Positions 10,060 through 17,789 of a DNA stretch of 64,000 nt are shown here, one piece after another. The DNA is from UBA5018 sp947463165 (GTDB lineage Bacteria; Cyanobacteriota; Cyanobacteriia; PCC-6307; Cyanobiaceae): assembly GCA_943371245.1 (NCBI GenBank), contig CALRTY020000005.1:62001-126000 (forward strand). The letters run 5' to 3'. The notes under the pieces were generated by a model, which saw only the letters and a list, made by a program, of their open reading frames with translations, was not told the DNA's origin and did not search any database. The position numbers and the translations under genes were made by a program. Numbering within the stretch: the stretch's first letter is position 1; each line of letters opens with the position of its first letter.

Positions 10060-10142
10060 AATCATGACGGATCAATAGGGCTGGGTGCCAACAGCCAGAG
10101 CGCGAGTAGTGGTCCGCTTGCGTCATTCGCACTGGTGATCAC

Positions 10143-10448
10143 ATGGAACAGGGTGGCTCCCCCAGGCTGTCGTTCAGCAACCCCACAAGTGCGATGACCG
10201 CCACCTGCCTCGACGACATCCTCGCAACCGCAAGCCCCTTCGATGACCTCTTCGACAGTGAGGCCCTGAGGCAGTACATCCGGGTTGAAGCCCTTCCGAT
10301 CTGGACCCAGTGCGTGCGTCGCTTTGATCTGCAGGCCCGCTCCATCGGCTGGCAGGTGCTGAGCCTGTGCGCAGTCGTCGACGATGCCCAGGCCGCCTGG
10401 GCCGGCTGGGATGATGGTGCCTGGGAGAACGCCTTCGAGCAGTGCTGA
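10143..10448 (+). CDS. Small acidic protein of unknown function
   Basis: A 101-residue frame with GC-rich codons like the genes after it. The conserved-looking part starts at the second ATG (10194; MTATCLDDILATASPFDDLF) and is rich in Asp, Trp and Ala. It ends 28 bp before the P-loop kinase gene on the same strand, so it probably belongs to that operon. I recognise no domain. The upstream 17 residues may not be translated. Confidence 0.5.
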   Translation: MEQGGSPRLSFSNPTSAMTATCLDDILATASPFDDLFDSEALRQYIRVEALPIWTQCVRRFDLQARSIGWQVLSLCAVVDDAQAAWAGWDDGAWENAFEQC

Positions 10449-10476
10449 ACTGCCCTGAGCCTCCAGGAGACCCCAC

Positions 10477-11982
10477 ATGGTCACGCCACCCCTGCGCGGT
10501 CACCTGCTGATCGGCCCGCCCGCCAGTGGCAAGAGCACCCTGGCGGCGGTGCTGGCGGAGCGCACCGGAGCCACGGTGCTCTCAGCTGACGCGATCCGGG
10601 CCGAGCTCTACGGCGATGCGGCTGTTCAAGGGCCCTGGAGTGAGATCGAAGCCTTGATCCATCAACGGCTGAAGGATGCCGTGGCAGCAGGCCAGCCGGT
10701 GATACTCGATGGCACCCACAGCCAGCGACCCTGGCGGCTGGCCATCCTCCAGGTCCTGAAGCTCCCTGCGCCGGTGCAGTGGATCGGCTGGTGGCTCACC
10801 ACCCCGCTGGAGCAATGCCTGGCCTGGAACCAGCAACGGGATCGCAAGGTGGATGAGGGGGTGATCCGGCGGCAGTTCGCCCAACTGTTGGACCGCAGCA
10901 AGATCAGAACCTCCAGGCTGGAGATCAAGGAGGGCCAGGGTTCAGTCATTCCCGTCGGGCCTGATGGCCAACCGAACAGCTTCATCGAACGCCAGCGCAG
11001 CCACTTCCGGGAAGAGGGTTTTGCCTCGGTCGTGGCGATCGATCCTGCCTCAATCAACGGGTCTCTGCACGATCAGATCGATGGTGCTGCGGGCGGCCTG
11101 GATCGTGCGATCCAGATGGCAGGCAGTCGAAAGTCGAAGGTTGTATTGCATCGCTACTCGCGGCTTCTCGATCTTGAGCGCCTGATCTTCCTGATCCGCC
11201 TGCTGCTCGAGTTTCCAGGAGTTGAGCTGGCGGATCCCGCGGTGGAGCAGGAGCTGCGGGCCAGCTTTCTCTTTGAGCCCGGCGCCCCTTTGCCGGATGA
11301 CGAGGAACTCAGTTTCGCCTCCAGAGCTGCCTATGCCCTGCACCATCGCCACGGCCCCTGCTACGGCGATGAGGATGCGGTTGCCAAAGACCTCCAGTGG
11401 CTTCTGGAGCAGGATTTCGTATCGCTCGCCGATTTACCGGTGTGCGGGCCTGTCATTCCGGGTGAAGAATGTGAAAGGGTTAAGCAGATGAAAGCGGTTG
11501 GTGCCGGCTTCCCTGCTGCCGCTGACGTACCGGTATTTCAGCGCCAGTTCGGCCTGCTGCGCCATTTAATCCACAACCCGTTTGACCACCCGACGGTCCA
11601 GACCGGATCTGATCAGGCCCAGCCCAACTTTTTTCACAGCGAGACCGTAAAACCGCTCCAGGAGGTGGTGCAGGAAGCACGTATACCCATCGAGGCTGGC
11701 ATCAAGGGGGATCAGAGTATAGAGGGAACGACCATCAGCCGGAATAAAAGCCCATCACGTGCGGTAATTCCATCTCTCCGAGTCTTTTTGCTGTCGCGGC
11801 TGAAACAACTCGATGTTGCGGACTATAAGAGCAACAGAAAAGGCTATTACAGAAAGGGCTATTCTGGTTGGGATTTCCAGCCAGAAGCACCGCAGCTGCG
11901 CACTCTGGACAAGGACATCGAGCTACTGATCAAGGGATACGGCTTCACAACCATCAATCACAGAGACCATGCCCCAAGCTGA
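10477..11982 (+). CDS. P-loop (AAA_33/polynucleotide-kinase-like) protein with long unassigned C-terminus
   Basis: A 501-residue protein. Residues 8-19 (HLLIGPPASGKS) are a Walker A P-loop. LSADAIRAELYGD and ILDGTH follow, the layout of small kinases of the polynucleotide-kinase/zeta class. A Shine-Dalgarno-like AGGAGA at 10464-10469 supports the start. The C-terminal 300 residues are unassigned, but FGLLRHLIHNPFDHP recalls regulators linked to WYL proteins. The end overlaps the next gene by 14 bp, so the two are translationally coupled. Presumably it phosphorylates or senses a nucleotide or nucleic acid; the substrate is unknown. Such kinase/WYL pairs occur in cyanobacterial defence regions, as recalled rather than checked. 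Confidence 0.6.
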   Translation: MVTPPLRGHLLIGPPASGKSTLAAVLAERTGATVLSADAIRAELYGDAAVQGPWSEIEALIHQRLKDAVAAGQPVILDGTHSQRPWRLAILQVLKLPAPVQWIGWWLTTPLEQCLAWNQQRDRKVDEGVIRRQFAQLLDRSKIRTSRLEIKEGQGSVIPVGPDGQPNSFIERQRSHFREEGFASVVAIDPASINGSLHDQIDGAAGGLDRAIQMAGSRKSKVVLHRYSRLLDLERLIFLIRLLLEFPGVELADPAVEQELRASFLFEPGAPLPDDEELSFASRAAYALHHRHGPCYGDEDAVAKDLQWLLEQDFVSLADLPVCGPVIPGEECERVKQMKAVGAGFPAAADVPVFQRQFGLLRHLIHNPFDHPTVQTGSDQAQPNFFHSETVKPLQEVVQEARIPIEAGIKGDQSIEGTTISRNKSPSRAVIPSLRVFLLSRLKQLDVADYKSNRKGYYRKGYSGWDFQPEAPQLRTLDKDIELLIKGYGFTTINHRDHAPS

Positions 11983-13087
11983 ACGACCGAAACCAGATAA
12001 GTATTACGAGGTGAAGGGGTTTGGGCTCGGCGCCGCCATCCTCACCGTAACCCAGCTGAAGCAAGTCTATTCACTGCTTGCCAAGGTGGTCGGTAGCCTC
12101 AATGATCCCACCCAGGACGTCCTGCAGAAGGAGCTAAAAGAGCGTCTGCAGAAAGCTGGCATTGATGTCGATCAGCACATTCCGATACGTGGCTTCGCAA
12201 ATCGCTCAATCCTTGATGCCAAGCATGCTGACGCGCAGTCACTGGCCCACAAAGACCAACTGGATAAAGTAGCGGCAACCATCAGCGAATGTAAGGCCAT
12301 CCGGGTGAAGCTCAGACAGGATGGGGAATGGGTGGAGCAGGTTGTGTGGCCACTTCAGATCCTGTTCCATAACATCGCCTGGTATCTCGCTTATCAGCAG
12401 GCCAATGATCTCCGTGGCGTGATCACTGTGACCCGCCTCGATCGCTTGATGCTCGCGAGCCTGCTTCCCCAACGACGTAGCGTCAAAGACATGCTGGCTG
12501 CGCAGAAGCGACTTCACCTGCTTTGCAAACGCTGTGGCGGCATTCTGCTCTCCAGGGATGGGAAGCTTCAGGAAGACGTACTTGGCCTGACCTTTCGCGA
12601 TGGCGGGGCAACAAACGAACCCAAGGAAACCCTTAATCAGAAGCAACTTAAGGCCTTGATCAGCAATGGCAGCATGGCACTCGTGCGCTTCCGATGCACT
12701 GCGGAGGTGTTCGCCTTCATGCGCGAAGGCTTCAACCGCTATCCCCCTGAGCAGATGCGTCTCTCGGGACCACGACCCGGAGACACCTGGAAGCTGCCTG
12801 ACATAGGCATCGAGCACCTGCAGCCCTGCCACGACGAGAACGAGACGCATCCGTACCCGGTGGAATTCATCCTGCCGAGTTGGAGCATCGGCACGAATGA
12901 CTTTCGGGGCTGGTTGTTCGGCTTCGGCAGTCGGATCGAGATCGAGGCGCCCGAATCCCTGAGGGAGGAGCACCAAAAGTTCGGGGCTGGCATTGCAGCC
13001 CTCTACGCGGCTTCGGCAACAGAAGGCAGCGTGGCGGCGGAACGTGGCAGCAGCTCCACATCAGAAGACAAGACCCCTGCCGCCTGA
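11969..13087 (+). CDS. WYL-domain-like regulator, partner of the P-loop protein
   Basis: A 372-residue protein. A central segment (VWPLQILFHNIAWYLAYQQ) matches the WYL ligand-sensing core, and a later part (FILPSWSIGTNDFRGWLFGFG ... IEIEAPESLREEH) looks like the WCX extension that follows WYL. WYL proteins usually bind nucleotides or nucleic acid and control defence genes. There is no clear N-terminal helix-turn-helix, so it could sense rather than bind DNA itself. The gene overlaps the kinase by 14 bp. The C-terminus ends in a low-complexity Ser/Thr/Glu tail. Similarity to the cyanobacterial TIGR03985 CRISPR-linked WYL family is possible but unproven, and no CRISPR array is visible here. Confidence 0.6.
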   Translation: MPQAERPKPDKYYEVKGFGLGAAILTVTQLKQVYSLLAKVVGSLNDPTQDVLQKELKERLQKAGIDVDQHIPIRGFANRSILDAKHADAQSLAHKDQLDKVAATISECKAIRVKLRQDGEWVEQVVWPLQILFHNIAWYLAYQQANDLRGVITVTRLDRLMLASLLPQRRSVKDMLAAQKRLHLLCKRCGGILLSRDGKLQEDVLGLTFRDGGATNEPKETLNQKQLKALISNGSMALVRFRCTAEVFAFMREGFNRYPPEQMRLSGPRPGDTWKLPDIGIEHLQPCHDENETHPYPVEFILPSWSIGTNDFRGWLFGFGSRIEIEAPESLREEHQKFGAGIAALYAASATEGSVAAERGSSSTSEDKTPAA

Positions 13088-13235
13088 GCCTGTTCGGCCG
13101 TGCAGTCACCCTGCGCTGATAGGCGCTCTGGCACTGGCTGATGCGTGGCTGCAGCACCCCCCCCTGTCATTCGCACTCCATCGACCTATAGACCCCCCGG
13201 TGTTGCGAAGCTTTTCCCAACACCACGGAGCCCCG

Positions 13236-13589
13236 ATGAGCAGCCCCTGCAATTCCGCTTCCTCCAACCCCACCGGTGTAGGCAGCGAGGCTGATTCACA
13301 ACCTCTCAGCGGCCGCTATCGCTTCTGCGCCGGCTGGCCCGTGGATCCCAGCGAGGGTCTTCATCCCGAACTCGCCGATACCGCCCAGGCCGTTCCCCTG
13401 GCTGCCGGCATTCCTAGCTCCCCCCAGGAACTGATCGCCATAGTCCTGCAACAGCTGTACCAGCTATTGCTCCAGAGATTCGGCCTGGGGCCCATCACCG
13501 CGATGGCGGATCAGATCCATGCCACGCCGCAATTTGCCGATGCTGATCGTCGAGAGAAACAGCGGCCAATCCTGTTGGCCTGCTTCTAA
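13236..13589 (+). CDS. Small hypothetical protein, probably 3' chimeric
   Basis: ATG at 13236 follows a Shine-Dalgarno-like ACGGAG (13225-13230). The product would be 117 residues. The first ~75 (GRYRFCAGWPVDPSEG, then PSSPQELIAIVLQQLYQLLL) look like a real protein. The last ~40 are read antisense to a VapC relic on the other strand (13464-13709). The original gene end is therefore probably lost, and the present C-terminus is accidental. No family is recognised. Confidence 0.4.
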   Translation: MSSPCNSASSNPTGVGSEADSQPLSGRYRFCAGWPVDPSEGLHPELADTAQAVPLAAGIPSSPQELIAIVLQQLYQLLLQRFGLGPITAMADQIHATPQFADADRREKQRPILLACF

Positions 13590-13709
13590 ATACATCTGTC
13601 TCTCTCCGTGCGGCTCGTGCTCGAAGTCATCATCCCGGCCCACTTCGGGCATGGAGGCCAACAGTTCGGCCAGTGGGCGCCGTGCTGGGGTGAGCAACGC
13701 CCCATTCAC
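13464..13709 (-). pseudogene. Fused relic of a vapBC toxin-antitoxin pair
   Basis: On the minus strand the frame reads RRPLAELLASMPEVGRDDDF, typical of the tail of a VapB/AbrB-type antitoxin. It then reads MYL, as at a VapC start, and jumps to LFLSTISIGKLRRGMDLIRH, which is the middle of a PIN-domain VapC toxin. It stops soon after, at SLEQ. The VapC N-terminal aspartate segment (LLDTN) and the whole C-terminus are missing. The antitoxin DNA-binding half is also absent. It cannot be functional. Confidence 0.6.
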
Positions 13710-13813
13710 AAACGGCGCGTCCAGGCTGCAGAGGGTGGCGCCACAGCAGTGGCTTTCGCCACTTTCGGTTGGCCGTGAGCTGCCTCATGCCAAAAACCAT
13801 CCACCGGTAGTAA

Positions 13814-13828
13814 CGTACAAAACGTACG
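13814..13828 (+). promoter_or_regulatory. Probable autoregulatory operator of the Phd/RelE-like pair
   Basis: Two CGTAC-containing hexamers (CGTACA at 13814-13819, CGTACG at 13823-13828), each centred on the palindrome GTAC and 9 bp apart, lie just upstream of the antitoxin ATG at 13842. Phd/YefM antitoxins bind short TGTACA-type palindromes at this place, so self-repression by the antitoxin-toxin complex is likely. Confidence 0.5.
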
Positions 13829-13841
13829 CTTCCAGGCGGTC

Positions 13842-14093
13842 ATGGGCGAGCTCACGGTGAGCCAGGCGCGCGAGAACCTGGCGGAACTGATCGACAGCAC
13901 CCAACGCAGTGGCGAACCGGTGGTGCTCACCCGCCACGGCCGCCCGGTGGCCGTGGTATTGGACCATGCCCATTTTGAGCAGTTGGTGGCGGCCGCCGAT
14001 GAGGCCAGCGACCGCAAGGCCCTGGCCCAGGCCCGGGCAGATGGCGACACGGTGCCATGGGAGCAGGTGAAAGCGGATCTCGGGCTGCTTTGA
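13842..14093 (+). CDS. Phd/YefM-family antitoxin
   Basis: An 83-residue protein opening with ELTVSQARENLAELIDSTQ and then PVVLTRHGRPVAVVLDHAHF, the hallmark Phd/YefM fold that binds DNA as a dimer. The C-terminal tail would wrap the toxin. The length is normal for the family. The toxin gene starts 13 bp downstream, so the two form one operon, probably repressed through the GTAC palindromes just upstream. The first residues after ATG fit the family start well. Confidence 0.85.
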   Translation: MGELTVSQARENLAELIDSTQRSGEPVVLTRHGRPVAVVLDHAHFEQLVAAADEASDRKALAQARADGDTVPWEQVKADLGLL

Positions 14094-14106
14094 GGTCCGC
14101 AGTCCC

Positions 14107-14370
14107 GTGACCCAGCGCTACGAAGTGAGGCTGGCGCGGCGAGCCGTCCGCTCGCTCGCCCTGTTGCAACGGCAGGAACAGCTGCGCATCCGCGCCGCCA
14201 TTGATCTGCTGGCCGAGAATCCCAGACCACCAGGTTGCGTGGCACTCCAGGGAGAACCCGGTGTGTTTCGGGTGCGGGTGGGCGACTTCCGCATTCTCTA
14301 TGAGGTGGTGGATCGGCTTCTGCTGGTGCAGGTGGTGCGGATTGGGCACCGCCGGGAGGTCTACCGCTGA
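14107..14370 (+). CDS. RelE/ParE-family toxin
   Basis: An 87-residue protein starting at GTG (14107). RYEVRLARRAVRSLALL at the start and FRVRVGDFRILYEVVDRLLLVQVVRIGHRREVYR at positions ~50-87 give the compact RelE/ParE fold with its basic C-terminal strand. RelE members cleave ribosome-bound mRNA, while ParE members poison gyrase. The sequence is closer to RelE, with a GDFRILY core and a terminal HRREVYR. Paired with the Phd-like antitoxin upstream. It lies immediately before the second DUF3427 repeat. Confidence 0.85.
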   Translation: MTQRYEVRLARRAVRSLALLQRQEQLRIRAAIDLLAENPRPPGCVALQGEPGVFRVRVGDFRILYEVVDRLLLVQVVRIGHRREVYR

Positions 14371-14425
14371 GGGTGCCCCAGTTCTGGAAGATGCTCCACC
14401 GCATAACGAAGCGGTCGCTTATTCG

Positions 14426-14788
14426 AAGCATCCCCTGCCCTGGGCGTTGCCGGTGCCCCTGCGGGTGCACGCCCACTACACCCCCGTGCCGAAATCGAAG
14501 CGGCCTTCGCTGTGCTCACCAACGACGCCCCCTGGATCCACCGCGAAGGAGTGCTCTGGCATCAGAGCAGCCAAACCGACCTTCTCCCCCTCCACCCGCT
14601 ACCGGGACCTGGCCCTGGGCCCCTCGCTGTTCCACTGGGAAAGCCAGAGCACCACTACCGAGCCTTTCCGTTGCCTTGGTTTTGCTAACTACGAAAGCCA
14701 CGAAGGCGAACGACCGATGGCGATTCGCTGGCGGCTGGAGAGGCCGATCCCGGCGGCCTGGTTACCGGTGATGGCATTGGTGGGTTGA
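14426..14788 (+). repeat. Copy B of the DUF3427 3'-end repeat (gene relic)
   Basis: This stretch repeats 1332-1790: the CTGCCCTGGGCGTTGCCGG start, the HWESQST-coding part, the CLGFANYESHEGERP-coding part and the final stop. It carries the same frameshift as copy A. Relative to copy A it has lost exactly 99 bp between two TACCGAG heptamers, and has a two-base addition near 14482. No helicase body precedes it. It is a dead gene end and the right border of the 12.6-kb accessory block. Confidence 0.85.
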
Positions 14789-14812
14789 GGGGGCCGCGGC
14801 TTGTGGCCAGCA

Positions 14813-15340
14813 TCACCAGCGCTCAAGTGAGCTGAGCGTACGGCGGATGTCCTTGAGCAGCAGCAACAGGTGCAGCGGATCGGTGGGTGAGCGCTCGAAC
14901 TCAGGGATCAGGTGCTCATAGAAGCCACGAGCTTCCTCTGATTCGGCATGCACCAGCAAGCCGCGGCAGCCGATTGCTTCGCTGAGGCTGGCGACCCGGG
15001 TGATCACATCCACCAGCAGTGCCGCTCCGAGCCCCTCACCTTCATGGCCTTCATCCACCCCCAGGCGGGCCAGCAGCGCCAGGGGCTGGGGGTAGCGGCC
15101 CCCGCCACGCCGCAACCGCTCGGGCAGATCAGCGATCGCCACGCTCGCCATGCACCAGGCGTAGTAGGCAACCACGGGGAGCTGATCCAGCTCGGTGACC
15201 ACAAACACGCGGGTGGTGCCGGTTCCATGGGCCTGCCTGGCCACGTCCACCAGCCAGCCGGTCTGCTCCTGGGAGCGGCAGCGGAAGCCGGCGAGCTGGT
15301 GGCGGGCCGTCAGCAGCACCGGCGGCTGGTAGCGGTTCAT
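14813..15340 (-). CDS. GNAT acetyltransferase toxin (TacT-like)
   Basis: Start chosen at the internal ATG (15340), which overlaps the antitoxin stop by 4 bp (ATGA). The frame upstream is antitoxin sequence read in another phase. The 175-residue product has the GNAT core: RVFVVTELDQLPVVAYYAWC, then the acetyl-CoA loop region LGVDEGHEGEGLGAALLVDV, then LLVHAESEEARGFYEHL. TacT-type toxins acetylate the aminoacyl group of charged tRNA and stop translation. Pairing with a DUF1778 antitoxin supports this over a metabolic acetyltransferase. Confidence 0.85.
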   Translation of the reverse strand: MNRYQPPVLLTARHQLAGFRCRSQEQTGWLVDVARQAHGTGTTRVFVVTELDQLPVVAYYAWCMASVAIADLPERLRRGGGRYPQPLALLARLGVDEGHEGEGLGAALLVDVITRVASLSEAIGCRGLLVHAESEEARGFYEHLIPEFERSPTDPLHLLLLLKDIRRTLSSLERW

Positions 15341-15729
15341 TCCCGTTCGGCATCCGCCGGTGGCGTGCCGAATGCCCCAGAACCAAACGGCGAGGGCCGC
15401 TCCAGCAGCCGCACCAGGCCCGGCAGGCTGCGGGCCGGGCGGCTGTTGATTCGCTCCCACTCCTGCTGGGCGGCGGCATCGAGCAGGAAGTGCTCGCGAT
15501 CGGCCAGCACCCGCTGGGCCGCCAGGCGCCCCTGGGCCAGCAGAAAGGAGCTGCGGTCGGTGCCGAGGGCGGCAGCGGCTCGATCCAGCAGGTCGCGGTC
15601 GTCTTCTGTGGCCCGCAGCTCGATCCGGCTGGTCTTGGCCGGCCCACTTCCCTTGCCTGCCTGTCGGCGGGACGGACGGGTTGCTGGCGGGCGGGCGGGC
15701 TGGGCGGATGGCGGCCTGGTGCTGGTCAC
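15337..15729 (-). CDS. DUF1778 antitoxin (TacA-like)
   Basis: A 130-residue protein from a GTG at 15729. KTSRIELRATEDDRDLLDRAA is the ribbon-helix-helix DNA-binding part of DUF1778. AQQEWERINSRPARSLPGLVRLLERP is the toxin-neutralising C-terminal tail typical of TacA. The basic Ala/Pro/Arg-rich N-terminus (about 30 residues) is longer than usual, so the true start may be internal. The pair has a 4-bp overlap with the toxin. Two TGTACGG heptamers lie just upstream of the start. Confidence 0.85.
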   Translation of the reverse strand: MTSTRPPSAQPARPPATRPSRRQAGKGSGPAKTSRIELRATEDDRDLLDRAAAALGTDRSSFLLAQGRLAAQRVLADREHFLLDAAAQQEWERINSRPARSLPGLVRLLERPSPFGSGAFGTPPADAERE

Positions 15730-15748
15730 GGCAACGAACCGCCTGAAT

Positions 15749-15765
15749 GTACGGACACTGTACGG
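15749..15765 (-). promoter_or_regulatory. Candidate TacA operator: two heptamers one helical turn apart
   Basis: TGTACGG occurs at 15749-15755 and again at 15759-15765, a spacing of 10 bp, 20 bp upstream of the antitoxin start on the minus strand. Repeats on one face of the helix fit cooperative binding by a ribbon-helix-helix dimer pair. Confidence 0.45.
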
Positions 15766-15903
15766 CGCTGATTGTGTAAGGGGGCCGCAGCCCCCCCCGC
15801 TGCCCTCAGCAGGCCGGCGCCTCCTAGATCTGAGGATCCTGCGGAAACAGCAGCAATCGTTCAGCTCCACCAGGGCCTGGTAGCCCAGGGACTGGAGTAA
15901 GCC

Positions 15904-16125
15904 ATGGCCCCGCTTGCCAGCGATCTGCGCCAGGCTGCCCCCATGCCCCACCACGCCGATCGACCCAGCAAGATCTGCGCCTGCTGCGGCCGACCCTTCC
16001 AGTGGCGCCGCAAGTGGAAGCAGGTGTGGGAGCAGGTGCGCTACTGCTCAGACCGCTGCCGCCAGCAGGCGCGTCGGCCCGCCAATCGACGCCAGGGCCA
16101 GGCGGACGCCGCCGGGCAGGCCTGA
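15904..16125 (+). CDS. DUF2256 zinc-ribbon-like small protein
   Basis: A 73-residue protein. PSKICACCGRPFQWRRKW ... VRYCSDRCR is the DUF2256 signature, with CxxC and CxxxC pairs that would bind zinc. The second ATG (15943, MPHHADRPSK) is the more likely start, as the family begins close to the first Cys pair. Its role is unknown; the gene is common in cyanobacteria and often near cryptochrome or photolyase genes. It stands alone between the TacAT pair and DUF305, on the opposite strand to both. Confidence 0.8.
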   Translation: MAPLASDLRQAAPMPHHADRPSKICACCGRPFQWRRKWKQVWEQVRYCSDRCRQQARRPANRRQGQADAAGQA

Positions 16126-16129
16126 AACT

Positions 16130-16864
16130 TCAGCGGCCTCCTAAATACCAATTGCGGTACCACTGCTCCATCCGCTGGATCTCGTCGCTCTGGGCCCGCA
16201 CCATGGCCTGTTGCAGCTGGCGCAGCTGCGGATGTTGGCTGTTGGTCTGGGCCATTGAGGCCATCATCACGCCCATCTGATGGTGGGGAATCATCTGCTC
16301 AATGAAGGCGCGGTCGAAATCTGGGGCCTGGCGCAGGGCGGCGAGGTTGGTGCCACCCATACCCATGCCCTGCATGCCCATGCCTCCACCTTTACCCATC
16401 GGGCCGCCCATGCCCCTGCCGTTCTGCCAGCCCCAGCGGGAGCCCAGTGCCCAGCTGGGCACCTCTTGGCCATACCACTGCCGATACCAATTGCGCATCT
16501 GCAGGTTTTCGCTCGTTTGACTGGCCTTGATGTTTTGGGCCAGGGCTTTGATTTCGGGACGACGGGCGCGGCTGAGGGCTAGATCGGCCATGGCGATCGC
16601 CCCCTCGTGGTGGGGAATCATCATCATGATGAACTGCCGATCCGCATAGCCCATCCCCATACGGCTAGCTCCATAGCCGGCCGCGGCCGGCCCTTGGCCC
16701 CCAGCTCTCGGCCAGCCCTGGGACAGGCATTGGGCTCCAGCCCCTGGGCAGAAGCTGTAGGCCTCTGCTGTGATGGCAGTGGCGATGGCAGTGGCCAGCG
16801 CCAAAGAGGCTGGTCGCCAGGCAAGCGTTCGCCCTGGTGCCGGCCGTGGGTTGTTGTTGGCCAT
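16130..16864 (-). CDS. DUF305 exported protein
   Basis: Start set at ATG 16864 (MANNNPRPAPGRTLAWRP), because the frame upstream runs into 15-bp repeat DNA. A hydrophobic stretch (SLALATAIATAITAEAY) is a signal peptide or anchor. Two DUF305 halves follow, each with a histidine pair (FIMMMIPHHEGAIAMADLAL and AFIEQMIPHHQMGVMMASMA). A Gly/Met-rich linker (about 155-175) separates them. The paired His and many Met suggest copper or other metal binding in the periplasm. That fits the divergent copper ATPase across the repeat-filled gap. C-terminal WYRQWYGQ and WYRNWYLG echo each other as an internal duplication. Confidence 0.85.
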   Translation of the reverse strand: MANNNPRPAPGRTLAWRPASLALATAIATAITAEAYSFCPGAGAQCLSQGWPRAGGQGPAAAGYGASRMGMGYADRQFIMMMIPHHEGAIAMADLALSRARRPEIKALAQNIKASQTSENLQMRNWYRQWYGQEVPSWALGSRWGWQNGRGMGGPMGKGGGMGMQGMGMGGTNLAALRQAPDFDRAFIEQMIPHHQMGVMMASMAQTNSQHPQLRQLQQAMVRAQSDEIQRMEQWYRNWYLGGR

Positions 16865-16960
16865 CCGCTCGGCCCCCCTTGCGAAACGTCCATCTCCATG
16901 CTGGCCACGGGTGAGCGAAGCGTTTGAGTCCCCAGCCGCTGGCCGCTGCACCATCCACAA

Positions 16961-17236
16961 TTCGATATCCAAGCAGCGCGATATCCATGGTGCTAAATAC
17001 CTGAGATTCGACATCCACGAGTCGATACTCACGATCCGATATTTGCGATCCGATATCAACGGAGCAATGTCCAAGTAGCGCGATGCCTGCGATTCGAAAT
17101 CAACGATGATTAGATGCCCACGACTCGATGCCCACGACTCGATGTTCACGATCCGATATTCAGGTAGCGCCATATCCACGGAGCGAAATACCCTCGGAGC
17201 GAGATGCCCATGATCCGATATCCACGATACGAATAC
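16961..17236. repeat. Degenerate 15-bp tandem repeat array, block 1
   Basis: About 18 units of 15 bp run without interruption. The common core is CGATATCCACG with many variants (TTCGATATCCAAGCA, CCGATATTTGCGATC, TAGATGCCCACGACT, and so on). It reads open on both strands, but in neither frame does a recognisable protein appear. A decayed pentapeptide-type coding repeat or a non-coding repeat is possible. It fills the gap between DUF305 and the copper ATPase. Confidence 0.8.
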
Positions 17237-17370
17237 AGGCTGCCCTCAAGGTGCATCAATCTGCAGCCCTGTTGCCCGGCCATCATGGAGATCATAAGGC
17301 TTGTTTTTCTACCCGCGACCACGCCCCAGCCATCGTGAAGATCATGAGGTTTATCGCTTCTATTTTCGAC

Positions 17371-17690
17371 TACACCCCGGCGGGCATTACCCCGGCGGGC
17401 ATTGTCATGGCGGGCAATGCTGCGACGGTAATTGCCACGGCGGTTTTTGCCTGGGTGGTAATTGTCTACGCGGCCGATGTCCAGGCGGGCATTGCCTCGG
17501 TGAACATCGATTGCTCGGAATGCACGGATTATTTGTCATGCATTGATTATTTGGTGTTGGCTGATTATTTGCTGCTTGGTGATTATTCGCTGAATTCTCA
17601 TTGCTTGGTGCGCGGTGATTATGGGGTAAGTGCTGGTTTGGGAGTAAGCACTGGTTTAGGGGTAAGCGCTGGTTACATGGTCTGCGCTGA
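17371..17690. repeat. Degenerate 15-bp tandem repeat array, block 2
   Basis: A second array of about 21 units with the same 15-bp period but another consensus (CACCCCGGCGGGCAT, TGTCATGGCGGGCAA, TGCCACGGCGG...). It drifts gradually to GGTGATTATTTGCTG and GTAAGCACTGGTTTG types. In one frame it would give Gly/His/Cys pentads (GGHCH, GGQCC, GGFCL); in another, hydrophobic ones. The open frame 17128-17793 across it is probably a by-product of the period being a multiple of three. Confidence 0.75.
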
Positions 17691-17789
17691 TTTTCCGTTG
17701 CCCGGTGTTTTTGGGATAAGGGCTTGTTTGCCGCTGCGCCGCATTTGCCCCGCCAGGCCAGCTCCCGTCAACGCCAGGACAATCACCCG

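Noticed and set aside
14813..15460. Longer start for the GNAT toxin at 15460
   Set aside because: The extra 40 residues are antitoxin code in another phase; the ATG at 15340 gives the usual 4-bp overlap.
16961..17236. The periodic array as a CRISPR
   Set aside because: Units are contiguous 15-mers that drift gradually. There are no constant repeats separated by unique spacers and no cas genes nearby.
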